Of a stretch of DNA of 64,000 nucleotides, positions 48,399-59,552 are shown one piece after another. The translations under genes and the position numbers were made by a program. Each line of letters starts with the position of its first letter. Position 1 is the first letter of the stretch. The DNA comes from Microbotryum silenes-acaulis. Taxonomy: Eukaryota > Basidiomycota > Microbotryomycetes > Microbotryales > Microbotryaceae. The stretch spans positions 558,001 through 622,000 of the forward strand of contig QPFY01000011.1 of the NCBI GenBank assembly GCA_003665825.1, written 5' to 3'. A model generated the notes under the pieces. That model did no database searches and had not been told where the DNA came from. It was given only the letters and a program-made list of their open reading frames with translations.

Positions 48399-51300
48399 CT
48401 AAGATCCCAAAGAAGCAGGCCGAGCAAACATTTGAACGTACCAAGACTGCTCGTCCTGCGGCGGCGGCGGCGCTGACCACCCCGCATCCTCGCCGACCGC
48501 ACCTCCCATAGGTCTCAAACCCGGACCATAGTAAGCGTTAGGTTGCATCGGCAACGGAAGCCCAGGATTCATCGCCATTTGTCGCGGTATCAGTTCAGCA
48601 GCAACGCCGGGATTGGTCGAGCTGACGCGATAGTCGAAGCAGTTGGCGGCGGCGGCGAGGAGGGGAATTTCCCATCCTGGGGGTTGGGCAGCGCTCATGG
48701 GGACGTACTTGGTGGGCACGAAGCGGGGTTCGAATGCTATGTTCGGATTGAGCAAGTTTGAGGACGAAGCGGGAAAGTTGGCTTGCACGTCGGCGCCGGA
48801 GACCATGAGCGCGGGTTGCTGATTCGGTAGGCTTTGCTGCGCGGGAACGATCTCGACATTTGAGTTGTGTTCGCTTGGAGGAGTCGCAGTAGCTTCGATA
48901 CCCCTGATCAATTGATTCAAGAGATGGAGCGCATAGATCGGAAGACTTGCCCAACCCCTATCGAACGCTTTCGTGGCTTCCAGCGCCTGTTTCAGAGCGT
49001 CCATTGTCTGGGTCTTCTGGTCATGTCGCATGTTGGGGTAGTTGCTCGCGAGCCAGATTCCACACGAAGCCACTCCGATCCACATGCTGTCGAAGGGATA
49101 CCTGATCCTTGTTACTTCTGCGACGAGTTGCAACAAGACCGAGTGGGCCGAACGAACACATCGCGCGAAGTCGAGCACCGGTGCCGAGGAGGGATCTTGA
49201 GCTCGTTCTGGCTCGCCCATCTCCTTCGCCTTCACGAGCGAGATAAGCAGACGGACCTCATCCGTTTGAAACTTGGTGAGTGCAGCCAAGAACCTGCACA
49301 ACGATGCGATCGGCGGTGATAGCGGGAGCATCGTCGAGTGTTCATCCTCGGGAGCCCAAAGCTGCATCCAGTTCTTCTGCGTTGTTTCGAGGCACGCCAA
49401 GACCGACGGATCGGGCGCCTTTTTTTCGGCGATGGCGGCCATAAGCGCGCAGTGAAGGTCCGACATGGGGTAGAAGCCAACGAGGGGACCGTAAAGCGTG
49501 TCGGTTGCAAGTCCGCCTCGGTTGCGGTTCTCGAGGTACCACTGGATCGCATCCCAACGCCATTCTGGCTTGATGAGGCGAGGCAAAGAATGCTGCGCCG
49601 ACACTCTGCCATCCGCGACTGCAGGCGGGAACATCAATATACATGACCGGATATTCCGAAATACCTTCATTAGATCTCCCAAATCGATGGGCGAAACTGA
49701 CTCACCGACGAGGCACATCCAAGTCCTCTCGCGGTTAAGAATGAGCCTGACCTGGAGGTCGTCCTGAGGCAGAGGCCGTGGCGCTTTGGTGTACAGTCGT
49801 ATCTCAATCGCCGATCTCGTCATGTAAGAGTTCCTTCGAACGAGAGTGCGAGGCGTCGGATGAGGCCATTGCAGCGAGATCGCCAACGCCTGTATCACTT
49901 CGAGTGTATTCGTCCCATACTCGAAGGCCTTGCCGAACAACCAGTTGAGGTGTCGAGCGCAGTTCATGTAGACGTCTTCCGAGAGCACGCACTTGGCCGT
50001 GACCGTCAGTACGGCAGAGTACAAGAAGGCCGAGCGAGATCGACAGAACCTGGATGTGTGCAGGACCGGATCCAAGATCGAGATCATCGGGTTGAGATGG
50101 TCAAAGAAGTGTATCCAGAGCTCCTCGACTTGTTCCTCGCGGATGAGGCCGACCTGCACGACGTCCAGTACCTCGGTCCCGCGATCCTTTGCGCGCGGTG
50201 GGAGCATGCCAAACTCGGCATCCTCACTGACCGCCGATATCTTGGCTTTTTTTTTGTGGCCGAAAGCATTTGCAAAGGACCATATATCCATCGTGTCCGA
50301 GCCCTCAGAGGGGTCATCGTGCGCCAGCAGACGGTCGAGTGCGAGCCCCAAGGTACGCGGAACCCTTGGCTTGGGCACCGGTGGTTCGACAAAGTCATCA
50401 GGTACGTTTGTGGGCGAGACACCCGGGCAGGCGTAAGTATCACTGCCGGAGGCTGTACTGCGAGACGAGCTTGGGGGCCGTTCAGGTGCGCTCACTTGCT
50501 CAAGGCGCGATGTCGAAGCAGAAGCGGATCCCCCGTTCGACGATGCTGCCGTGCGGTCGTGTGCATGACTTGATAGACCGGCGTGGGGTATGTGTTGAGG
50601 TGGCGGGTTTGAGGTGGGGCCTGTTTCGATGATCAGGAAAAACAGACCAGATGGCGCCCTCCTCGATCAGCAGTCGGTTCAACGACGCCTGGGGTCACGT
50701 CGGCGCGCCTTCGAGTGCTGCGGCACACTTTCTCGTCAGCACTGACCTAGCTTCAGGTAGTAGTACGTCGAAGTGGGTGGATATGATGTCGTCAACTTCA
50801 TTTCCACGTCCTGAGTCGCTTGGCTGGCTTGAATGCTCTCTGCTACTGTCGTCTCGCTCATGAAAGGAGCGCTCGCTGCGGAGTCTCGCCCACTGAAGGT
50901 TTGATCAAAGGAGTCCCGTTCGAGGTCACGCGTCGGCGTCAATGATTCCTTTCCCAGAGGACGCCCACAGAGAGGGGGGGATAGAAGATTGCACCATGAT
51001 AAGAGTTGACTGACCTGTTGAAGCTGCCTTTGAATGTTCGGACGCGTTTGCGCCCTCGCTTTTGCTGCCTGTCATGCGTGGGTGTTGGAGGTGTTTTCTC
51101 GCGTCAGTGCCCACTGCTCCGTAGCCGAGGGAGCCCCTGAACAATTTGCTCCGGGCAGCGTCACCGGTCTGATCGTCGCGACGACCGGAGCCGAGCGAAG
51201 AGTGGCACAGCCGAGACGCTGGCCGCTCACTCACGTTGGAGCCCCTGCCCGCCTGTGCGCGCTGACTTGAGCTCGACAGACCCCGCTGGTGCCCGGGACA

Positions 51301-51669
51301 CTGCCGCAGCCAGCGCCTAGACACGCTAGGGGACACACTGCACTGTACTGCGACGTATATGTGCCACTCACTTGAAGGTGCAGTCATCCCTCTTGAGTCG
51401 CTCGCATCGAATGCACGCTGCACCGGTCCCAGGATGGGTGCACTTGCGCTTGACCGCTCGACACGCGACGCCTTGTGCGCCGTGGGTGAGCAGCCGAGAG
51501 GGCCCGCCCGGGGGAGACGGGCACGATCATTTGGAACGCGGATGTTGTTAGTCAGTCAGGCTTGGTCGAGCGCTTTGCGTGTAGACGCTACAACAGTGTA
51601 CGCCAAGAATGAGCACTCACATGCTTCGTTGAGTGGCACCTGGCTACTGTCCAGCTCGACGTCGGGCAT
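48399..51669 (-). CDS. Zn2Cys6 zinc-cluster transcription factor with fungal_trans domain
   Basis: Exons: 51669-51621, 51471-51372, 51068-51015, 50892-50747, 50620-49706 and 49618-48399, all in phase, about 827 residues. The zinc cluster (Cys 17, 20, 27, 36, 39, 47; C-x2-C-x6-C-x8-C-x2-C-x7-C) is created by joining exons 1 and 2. The first cysteine codon is itself split by intron 1 (T|GC). Exon 3 gives the basic linker KRGRKR typical after such clusters. The middle homology region starts with VEELWIHFFDHLNPMISILD and has RERTWMCLV then DGRVSAQH, joined by removing an 87-base intron that lacks a stop. The C-terminus is Pro/Asn/Gln-rich and may be an activation region. Target genes cannot be told. 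The 303-base intron 2 is long for this window. Divergent from FRS1 by about 300 bases. Confidence 0.82.
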
Positions 51670-51966
51670 GGCCTCGGGTAGTAGGCTGAGCGGTCGACAG
51701 CAGCTGGAAGGATCTCAATGGCTGGGTGCTGCTGGAAGGACAGCGAAAGACGAGACGGAGGGCTTGTCTGACTCGGTGATAACCGTGTTTGAAACTTGGT
51801 AGCTCACGCCAGTTTCAAAGCCACGCGCGCGCAAGGGGAGGTCCGTGCGCCTTCATTAGACTGATAATTGCAGGTAGAGGGAGGCTAATGATTCACAAAC
51901 GGTAAAGCTGGAGCTGCCTTCGCTCGCGACACCTCACCCGAATCGTCGCGCCGATAATCCATCAAC

Positions 51967-54831
51967 AGTACGTTATCGCTCATCGTTTCTCCCTGCTCTC
52001 GTCTATGGTTGCTGAACTTGTGTGTTCTCTCCTGACATGGTCCACTCCTCTCTGTCTGTTCGCTTTCTTGGTCTGAATCGCCCATCGCCCGTGTCTGCGA
52101 CTCGCTGCTCGCCAACTCGCCATCGTACCATGCAGTGCCGACCATCACTTGTGATCGAGCGACGTTGTTCCGCAAGCTCGGTAGGAACTACAGTACGTTA
52201 CCTGCCATCTCTGACTGCGGCTAACGACTCGGCTCGCTGGCTGGGTCTACCTGCTAGCCGAATTGACCCTCTTGACTCGTTTCACCTTGCTGGCCGGCCA
52301 GCCTACCACGAGTTTGACGAACTCCTCTTCGAATACGGACTTGAATTGGATGAAGATGTAGGTCATTGAATCCGCTGCCGTACGGGCGCTCCTCTGATGT
52401 AGCTATACCGACTGATTCCTCCTGCTCGCCATTCATTCCCTTCGCATTCTCTCCCACTTGTCTCACGGACGGCGCGGCTCCCATTCGATAATCTTGGTTC
52501 TCGCAATATCACCAGACGACGAACGATCCAAATCATCCCGAAAACGAGCCGCACCAGCTCAAGATCGAGGTCCCGGCGAATCGTTACGATCTCTTGTGCG
52601 CAGAAGGGATCGCCCGAGCGTTGGCCCTCTACCTGGATCCGACCCGTGGCGCACCCAACTTTGTGCTCAAGCCGGCCAAGGAGGTACGTACACGACTTTT
52701 GGCAGGGGGTCAAGTCAAGGGACTAAACTGACTGCTGCCGATATTTGAGTCGTACACAGGGCGAGGAGAGGACAGTGCACGTCAAACCTGAGGTCAGTCT
52801 CCTCTCCAATGCGGCCATGCCCGGTCCCCCCACTAGGCAAAGCCTGAGTCGCTGACTTGATCTGCCATCATCGTGCTCAGACCGCTCAAATCCGACCCTA
52901 CTTTGCTTCGGCTATCCTGAGGAATGTATCGTTCGATGCGGTCTCGTACGCGTCCTTCATCGATCTACAGGACAAGCTCCACCAAAACTTGGCGAGGAAG
53001 AGGACCCTCGTCGCTGTCGGAACGCATGATCTGGACAAGATCGATGCTGGAGATATCACTTACGAGGTAGGATCAGCTGAGGATATGAGAACACTAAGCG
53101 GAGGGAGGAGACTGATGAGATGACATTTCCACACCAGGCCCTGCCACCAACCGAGATCAAGTTTGCGCCCTTGAACAAGGAGACCGAGTACACCGCTGTC
53201 GAGCTGATGCAGCTGTACAAGGTTGGTCCTTTGCAATCGCAGCATCCTCTCTCTCAGCCTGTACTGAACATTCTATGGACACAACCAGGACGACAAGCAC
53301 CTCTCTCGCTACCTGCACATCATCGAGGACTCACCTGTCTACCCCATCATCTACTCGAGCACGCGTCAGGTCCTCTCCATGCCGCCGATCATCAACTCGA
53401 ACGGCACCAAAATCTCCGTCGACACCAAAAACATCTTCATCGATGTCACCGCGACGGACGAGACAAAGTTGCAGGTCGTTATTGACATCCTTGTGACCAT
53501 GTTCTCCGAATACTGCTCGACCCCTTTCGAGATCGAACCCGTCAAGATCGTCTACTCCTCAGCCGCACCGGGTGGTGCTCGAACGGTCATGTCCCCCGTT
53601 GTTGCGCCTCGTCCTTTCGTCGCTCGCACGAGCTACGTCAACTCGTGTACGGGTCTCAAGCTCACTCGACCCGAAGTCGTCACCTTGTTGCGCAAGATGG
53701 GTCACGTGGCCTACGAGCCTACGCCCGAACAAATCGCCTCGTACAAACCCGTCAACGCTCGTGAAGGTCTGAAAATGGATCCAAACGACGTCGTTCACCT
53801 CCTCGTTCCTTCGACTCGCCCCGACATCCTGCACGAGTGCGACGTCATGGAGGAAGCTGCGGTCGCGTACGGCTTCAACAACTTGAAAAAGACGTTCCCC
53901 GTCACCAACACCGTCGCCGTTCCTTTCCCGATCAACAAGCTCGCCGACTCATTACGACGACTCTGCGCCGAAGCGGGATGGACGGAGGTTTTGCCATTGA
54001 TCTTGTGCTCGCACGATGAGAACTACAAGTTTTTGAACCGCGTCGATAACGGTGACAAAGCCGTCGTCTTGGCCAACCCGAAAACGATCGAATACCAAAT
54101 CGTTCGAACGTCCTTGTTGCCCGGGATCCTCAAGACGATTCGAGAGAACAGGAAACATGCCATACCTTTGAGGGTCTTTGAAGTGTCGGATATCGTCGTC
54201 AAGGATTCCAAGGAGGAACGACAGGCGAAGAATGTGCGACGACTGGCGGCGGTGTTCTGTGGACGACGAGCGGGCTTCGAGGTCGTGCATGGTTTGTTGG
54301 ATAGATTGATGTTGGGCCTCGGGATCAAGAATCTCGGGAGTGAAAGCTCGACCGGTGATGAGGGTTACTACATCAAGTCCTTCAATGGTGAGGGGAAATC
54401 ATAATCGTGCGGGCCTTGGGATTAGAGCTGATATCCCCGCGTCCTCGGCTTCGACTCACACAGACGCGACTTACTTCCCCGATCGATCGGCCAAGATCTA
54501 TTACCGACCCTCGGCCACGGGAGCCAAGAACCTCTCCTTTGCCCCGGTTGCATCAGCCGACGTTGCGAACGCTTCGGGATCCCTTCGAGGACCGAAAGAA
54601 GACGTCGCCGTGCCGGCCGATTCCAGCAGTGGTCCGTTGGACAAGATCAAAGACGCCCTTTCCTCGGCTTTACCCCATATTGGGGGAACAAAGCATGATG
54701 GTGGATCGAGCTCGACTTTGAGGGATGTCGAGATTGGTGAGATTGGTATCCTGCATCCTAGTGTGCTCAAGGCGTACGATTTGGACTACCCTTGCTCGGC
54801 GCTCGAGTTCAGTGTAGAGGATTTCCTTTAG
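51967..54831 (+). CDS. FRS1: Cytosolic phenylalanyl-tRNA synthetase beta subunit
   Basis: Frs1 is the beta chain of the cytosolic (alpha-beta)2 PheRS, holding editing and structural domains. Exons: 51967 (the A of the start codon), 52136-52192, 52302-52357, 52516-52683, 52760-52792, 52881-53066, 53138-53221, 53289-54387 and 54464-54831, 683 residues. Seen: (M)[121 protein letters not shown] and [10 protein letters not shown]. The start ATG appears only if A at 51967 (followed by GTACGT) is spliced to TG at 52136; the frame upstream of 52136 has no ATG. The fifth coding exon is 33 bases. A loop of about 70 residues near 570-640 explains the extra length over the usual 590-600. Confidence 0.93.
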
Positions 54832-54994
54832 GGTGGTTTTGTTCTCTTGGGTTTTGGGGTGGAGTGAAACCTATCTTGATACCTGATCTGGCTCTCATCG
54901 TCTAGGCACATCTCGGAGAGACTGTCCTGCTGGTCTGCCTAATTCTGAAGCTTCATTCTACCGTGCACCTCGTTCCCAGACCGACCGTGCTCCT

Positions 54995-56314
54995 CTACTT
55001 GGTCACCTCGAAAGCCTTCTTCAACTTGTCCAACACTGTCTCACACTCGTCCCTCGTCCCGATCGTGACCCTCAAACACGCCTCACACCCAATCTCATTC
55101 CCTCTAAACCTAACCACCACCGCCTCTTGCTCGGCCATGAACGTATAAATCCTCTTGGCTCGATCATTATCGACCTTCGTCTGATCTTGAGAAGAGGCGA
55201 TTTGGACCATAAGGAAATTCGCATTACCCGAACCCAACAAGCCGACGACTTGCGGGAGTTTAACGAGTTCTTTTGCGAGGAATTCCCGATTCGCACCGAG
55301 GGTGGCGATCTTGTTCCGAAACGTTTCGAGGGCCTGTTCGGATAAAGCCCGAAGAGCCAAGGCTGCGGTCGGTGTCGAGACGTTATAAGGCGCTTTGATG
55401 TTGTTCAACACCTGAATGACCTCTTTAGAGCCGTACGCGACGCCCAAACGAATTGCAGCCAACCCGAAGCCTTTCGAGAGAGTCTGCATCACGACTAGGT
55501 TATCGTAGGCTCCTTCTTGGGACGTGGCGAGTGAGACCGCCGAGTCGGTCGAAGGGGACGGACAGAAATCTATGTAGGCTTCGTCGACGACGACGAGGCC
55601 GGTGAAATTCGGGTTGTCGAGGATCGAACGGATCGCGGGGAGGGGAATGAGCGTTCCGGTCGGGTTGCCGGGCGAACAGATGAAGACGAGCTTGATCGGG
55701 TTCGGAGTGGACGCGGCGGAAGTGATGGTCGAGTTGATCTGTGGGTTCAAAAAGTTTTTGGTTCGAGTCAAAAACTGCGCAGAGACGGACAAAAGAGGAA
55801 GGGGGATGGAGTGCGAAAAACGTACGTTTTCGACGTCCAATTGGAATCTGCCTCGTTCACACTCCAAAGGCACCTTGATAACGTCGACATCATTGATCTG
55901 AGCGCAGACCGCATACATCCCGTACGTAGGCGGACAAATCAAGATCCGATCCTTTTGCGGAGCGCACGTGATTCGGACCAACAAGTCGATGACCTCGTCC
56001 GATCCCACGCCGAGGAAGATGTGGTCCGTTGAAGGGACGTTGCGGAGGTGGCAGAGACGTTGTTTGATGGGGATGTGCGTAGGGGAGGGGTAGCGGTGGA
56101 GGTCGAGCGAGTCGAATTCCTCGGTCGGATCTTCGTGCTTGGGCTGATTCGGGGAGGAAGCGGTGGAAGGTAGGGAATGACCGAGCGAGTTCTCGTTGGC
56201 ATCGAGAAGGATGCCTTCGCTGTAGTCGTCGCGGGCGCACCGGTAAGGCGTCAACGAGAGGATGTTGGGTCGGATCGCGGCCGAGAGCGTAAAGTGGGGT
56301 GGGTTCGCGACCAT
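54995..56314 (-). CDS. HIS5: Histidinol-phosphate aminotransferase
   Basis: His5 is the PLP-dependent transaminase of histidine biosynthesis that makes histidinol phosphate from imidazole-acetol phosphate and glutamate. Two exons, 56314-55826 and 55738-54995, 410 residues. Seen: RPNILSLTPYRCARDDYSEG, LDANENSLG, HRYPSPTHIPIKQRL, GVGSDEVIDLLVRI, CPPTYGMYAV, FICSPGNPTGTLIP (NPTG), DEAYIDFC, and the PLP lysine in MQTLSKGFGLAAIRLG. It ends with RFRGNEIGCEACLRVTIGT. The intron is 87 bases, a multiple of three with no stop, so read-through would add 29 residues; I remove it because it interrupts the fold between LDVEN and INST and has a GTACGT donor. Start is the first ATG (MVANPPHFTL). Convergent with FRS1 and divergent from CIA1. 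Confidence 0.94.
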   Translation of the reverse strand: MVANPPHFTLSAAIRPNILSLTPYRCARDDYSEGILLDANENSLGHSLPSTASSPNQPKHEDPTEEFDSLDLHRYPSPTHIPIKQRLCHLRNVPSTDHIFLGVGSDEVIDLLVRITCAPQKDRILICPPTYGMYAVCAQINDVDVIKVPLECERGRFQLDVENVRFSHSIPLPLLSVSAQFLTRTKNFLNPQINSTITSAASTPNPIKLVFICSPGNPTGTLIPLPAIRSILDNPNFTGLVVVDEAYIDFCPSPSTDSAVSLATSQEGAYDNLVVMQTLSKGFGLAAIRLGVAYGSKEVIQVLNNIKAPYNVSTPTAALALRALSEQALETFRNKIATLGANREFLAKELVKLPQVVGLLGSGNANFLMVQIASSQDQTKVDNDRAKRIYTFMAEQEAVVVRFRGNEIGCEACLRVTIGTRDECETVLDKLKKAFEVTK

Positions 56315-56647
56315 CGTCGTCGGTGCGGCCACAGCGTGTTCCAGGGAGGTATCCTGAGTTGTGCGGGGGGGAAGAGGCGGGGATAGAAGGAGAGGGCCGA
56401 GTTCCGGAATGAAGGGGGAGGAAGAGAGTGCGAGGAGGTAAGGGAAGAAGCGAGTGAATCAAGTGCTCGACCCCGATTGTAGCCGATTGTCACGACTTGG
56501 CTTTTGACTCGGCGCGCGCGGCACAAGCGGCGATCGCACCCGCCTCTCTGGCTCGTGGCGCTCATTCGAATTCGAATTCGTATTCCCGAGCCGGACGGGT
56601 ACAACACCCCCGGTTCGACGAACGATCTCGGCAGCAGACAAAGCACC

Positions 56648-58299
56648 ATGTCGATCCAACCCATCGCCACGTTACCAGGTCACACAGACCGAGGTATGCT
56701 CTTCCGCTCGATCGTTTCGCAATCGACTTGCACTCGCTGACGCTCCCCACCCCACCTCCTCCGCACGTACCGACGACGACCACAGCTTGGCAAGTGTCAT
56801 GGTCTCCGTCGACCCCTCTCCTCGCCTCCTGTTCCTCGGATAAATCAATCCGGTTCTACACGTACACCCCACCTCCATCGACCGCATCCTCCTCATCCTC
56901 ATCCTTGTCCCCCTCCTCCTCCTCCTCTTCCGTCCCACGCTTCACCTTCTCCAGCTCCATACCCTCCGCCCACCCACGCACAATCCGTTCCCTCTCCTTC
57001 TCCCCAACAGGCCAAACGCTCACCACCGCCTCCTTCGACTCGACCGTCGGCGTCTGGTCCCCATCCACAGACAGGGACGACAATGAACAAGCCTCGACCG
57101 AATGGGAGACCGCGGGCGATTCGTTGGAAGGGCACGAGAGCGAATGCAAGAGCGCGCAATGGTCTAGTGATGGAAGGCTTTTGGCTAGTTGTAGTAGGGA
57201 TAAATCGGTTTGGGTGTGGGAGGGTGAGCACGCGGGAGTTTGGGCGAGTGTGGATCCAAACTGTGGAGTTGACTCTTTCTTTGGGATCTGATGGCGTGCT
57301 TCAGCCGTTAGTCCGACCGAGTTTGAATGTTTGGCCGTATTGATGGAGCATGAACAGGACGTCAAGTCCCTCGCATGGCACCCTCAAGACGAGGTACGTT
57401 CCCTGCCGAGGGAAATAACTGGTCGAGATTCCCCCACGCTGACAGTTCACTGCCTCCCATCGCCTACAGTTACTAGCCTCGGCCTCATACGACGACACGA
57501 TCAAGCTCTACGCCGCCGACCCTTACGACGACGAATGGTCGTGCGTTTACACCCTCGTAGGCCACACCTCCACCGTATGGGCCATCACTTTCTCCCCCTG
57601 CGGCACCTACCTCGCTTCAGCAGGGGACGATCGAACCCTCAAGATATGGCAACGAACACCCAAATCATCTGCTGTTGAGGTAGGACAGCTCGGGGAAGCC
57701 AAGAGGGAAGAAGGGGGGAGGATGGGGCCTTGGTCAGCGGGTGGGGTCAGGATAGGGATCAAAGAACGGTGGGAATGGAAGTTGGTTGTGAGTTGGGAGG
57801 ATGGGTTGCATTCGAGGACGATCTACAGTTTGGATTGGAATCGGAGTGGGGTCGAGGAGACGCAGGGCGGACTGGGCAGGATCGTTACGGGTGGTGGGGA
57901 TGGGGTCATCAATGTTTTGCAGATGGTCTGTTCGAGTCGGTGCTGGTCCTTTTCAGCTAGGGGAAAGACGACTTATCATTTTGAGCTTTACAGATGAAGC
58001 CCTCAACACCCGAAGGACCGCCTTCGTACAAACTCATCAGCTCAGTCGAATCAAGTCACGGCGTCTCGGACGTCAACCACGTCGCGTGGTGCAAGCTATC
58101 CCCAGCAAAAGCAGCAGCAACGCTCAAGAAATTGGAGGGTGGTCAGGATGAAGAAGAGAATGAGGAAGATCAGGAGATGAAAGCTGAAGATCCGTCGATG
58201 GAAGAGGATTCGAGGTGGAAAGGGGTTGAGGATATGTTCGCTAGCGCTGGCGACGATGGGCTCGTCAAAGTTTGGTCGGTGCGATCCACTGCCGTGTAG
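56648..58299 (+). CDS. CIA1: Cytosolic iron-sulfur assembly WD40 protein Cia1
   Basis: Cia1 is the seven-bladed propeller of the CIA targeting complex, which loads Fe-S clusters into nuclear and cytosolic proteins. Five exons join in phase: 56648-56693, 56786-57223, 57305-57393, 57470-57925 and 57994-58299, 444 residues. Blades seen: MSIQPIATLPGHTDRAWQVS, LLASCSSDKSIRFYTY, RTIRSLSFSPTGQTLTTASF with DSTVGVW, LEGHESECKSAQWSSDGRLL with ASCSRDKSVWVWE, MEHEQDVKSLAWHPQDELLA with SASYDDTIKLY, LVGHTSTVWAITFSPCGTYL with DDRTLKIW, HSRTIYSLDWN, and DMFASAGDDGLVKVW. The spacing and the HEQDVK stretch fit Cia1. Ser-rich and acidic (EEENEEDQE) loops are inserted in blades 2 and 7. Two acceptors are possible for exon 4 (57444 or 57469); I choose the one that gives a clean blade start. 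Confidence 0.9.
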
Positions 58300-59552
58300 G
58301 TACAGGTAGTAGACCGATGTGTAAAATACGATTGGTGATAAATACCTAGATCCCACCATCATAACTCTAGCAGCTGAGGTAAATCAGGACCGTGCGATCC
58401 ATGCTGTGTACCATTGGAAGTTGAATTCTCGGGCGGCGTTGAAGATCGATGACGGAAGGAGTCATTTTGGGTCCAGACTTGCCCCTAATTCTCCGGGCTG
58501 GGGTTGTTTTTCCACCTCCCGAATTTCCTCGCACGTTGCCATGAATGGGGTCATGCAAGTTTAAATAAATTGGCTTCTATAATAACATTACAAGGGTCAA
58601 ACAGACGATATCCCTTAGCTTGTGGGCGTGGCTTGGCGAGGTCGCGCGAAGGGGGGGGGCGGGGGGGGGCAGCAACATCAGCTTATCAGCTTCGAAATGG
58701 TTCTTAACTGCATTCCCTCCGACTTTTCCAATGGTTTCTAGGTATTAATATAATTATACTGCTATTAAAATAATAAAATAAAAATCGATCAAAAGAAGCT
58801 GGGGAAGAAACTTGACTTGGATTTGTCGGTACAGGAGATACCCACGGACACCCACCTTCCTAAGTTCCGGGGTTTCCACCTAATAGCTAGAATACGAAAA
58901 GTGCTGAATGATTTGATGTAGGTAGGTGCCTACCTAGATATCTCTTGGGGATTTTGGTGGGCAGGTGGTAGGCACCGTGTAGCTTACCGCCGATAGCACG
59001 GGATGAGAAGAGTAACTCACACCTAATCCTCCCACCTCGTGTCGATGCACCTCGGGCAGACATAAAAAGTACGCCTCAACAGGCGCGCGCGCAGCGCCCT
59101 CCCACGCGCCTTCCAAGCCACAATCCCGGCGGGTTGCAACCTTTGCTACCCCACTGCGGTAGCAGATTAGGCCCAGGTTGCGCCCAACTCCCTGCTTCGA
59201 GTTGATTATGTGTACACACAACACTCTCACAGCTGCTAGATTGATAAGGGAAGTGCGTAGTAGATGCATTCCTTCCTTCATCTTTTTCTCGCATCTTTCG
59301 GGTGTCGTCAGAGTCACATGTCCGAAGCGGTCGCGCGGGATTTCGGTCCCGAGATTGAAGGGTCCGAGCACACGCGTTGGCGGCAGTCGGCCACGCGCGC
59401 CGAGGCCCAGCGCAACACGCGAGGGACCTTTCACTTGACTTGTCGCCTCACCTCGTTGCTTCCGCTACAGCTCATTGTAGCGTCGCCATCGACTGTACAG
59501 GCCCCACGGCTCGCGTTCGTCCTCTTGCTCATGCACTTGACTCGGCGTCGCC
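58300..59552. other. A/T-rich gene-poor stretch before the KDZ remnant
   Basis: No gene is seen. 58560-58600 and 58730-58800 are strongly A/T-rich, with ATTAAAATAATAAAATAAAA-like sequence. Near 58650 are two runs of G. The composition and lack of frames suggest decayed transposon or spacer DNA. 59080-59550 has short Arg-rich frames only. Confidence 0.4.
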
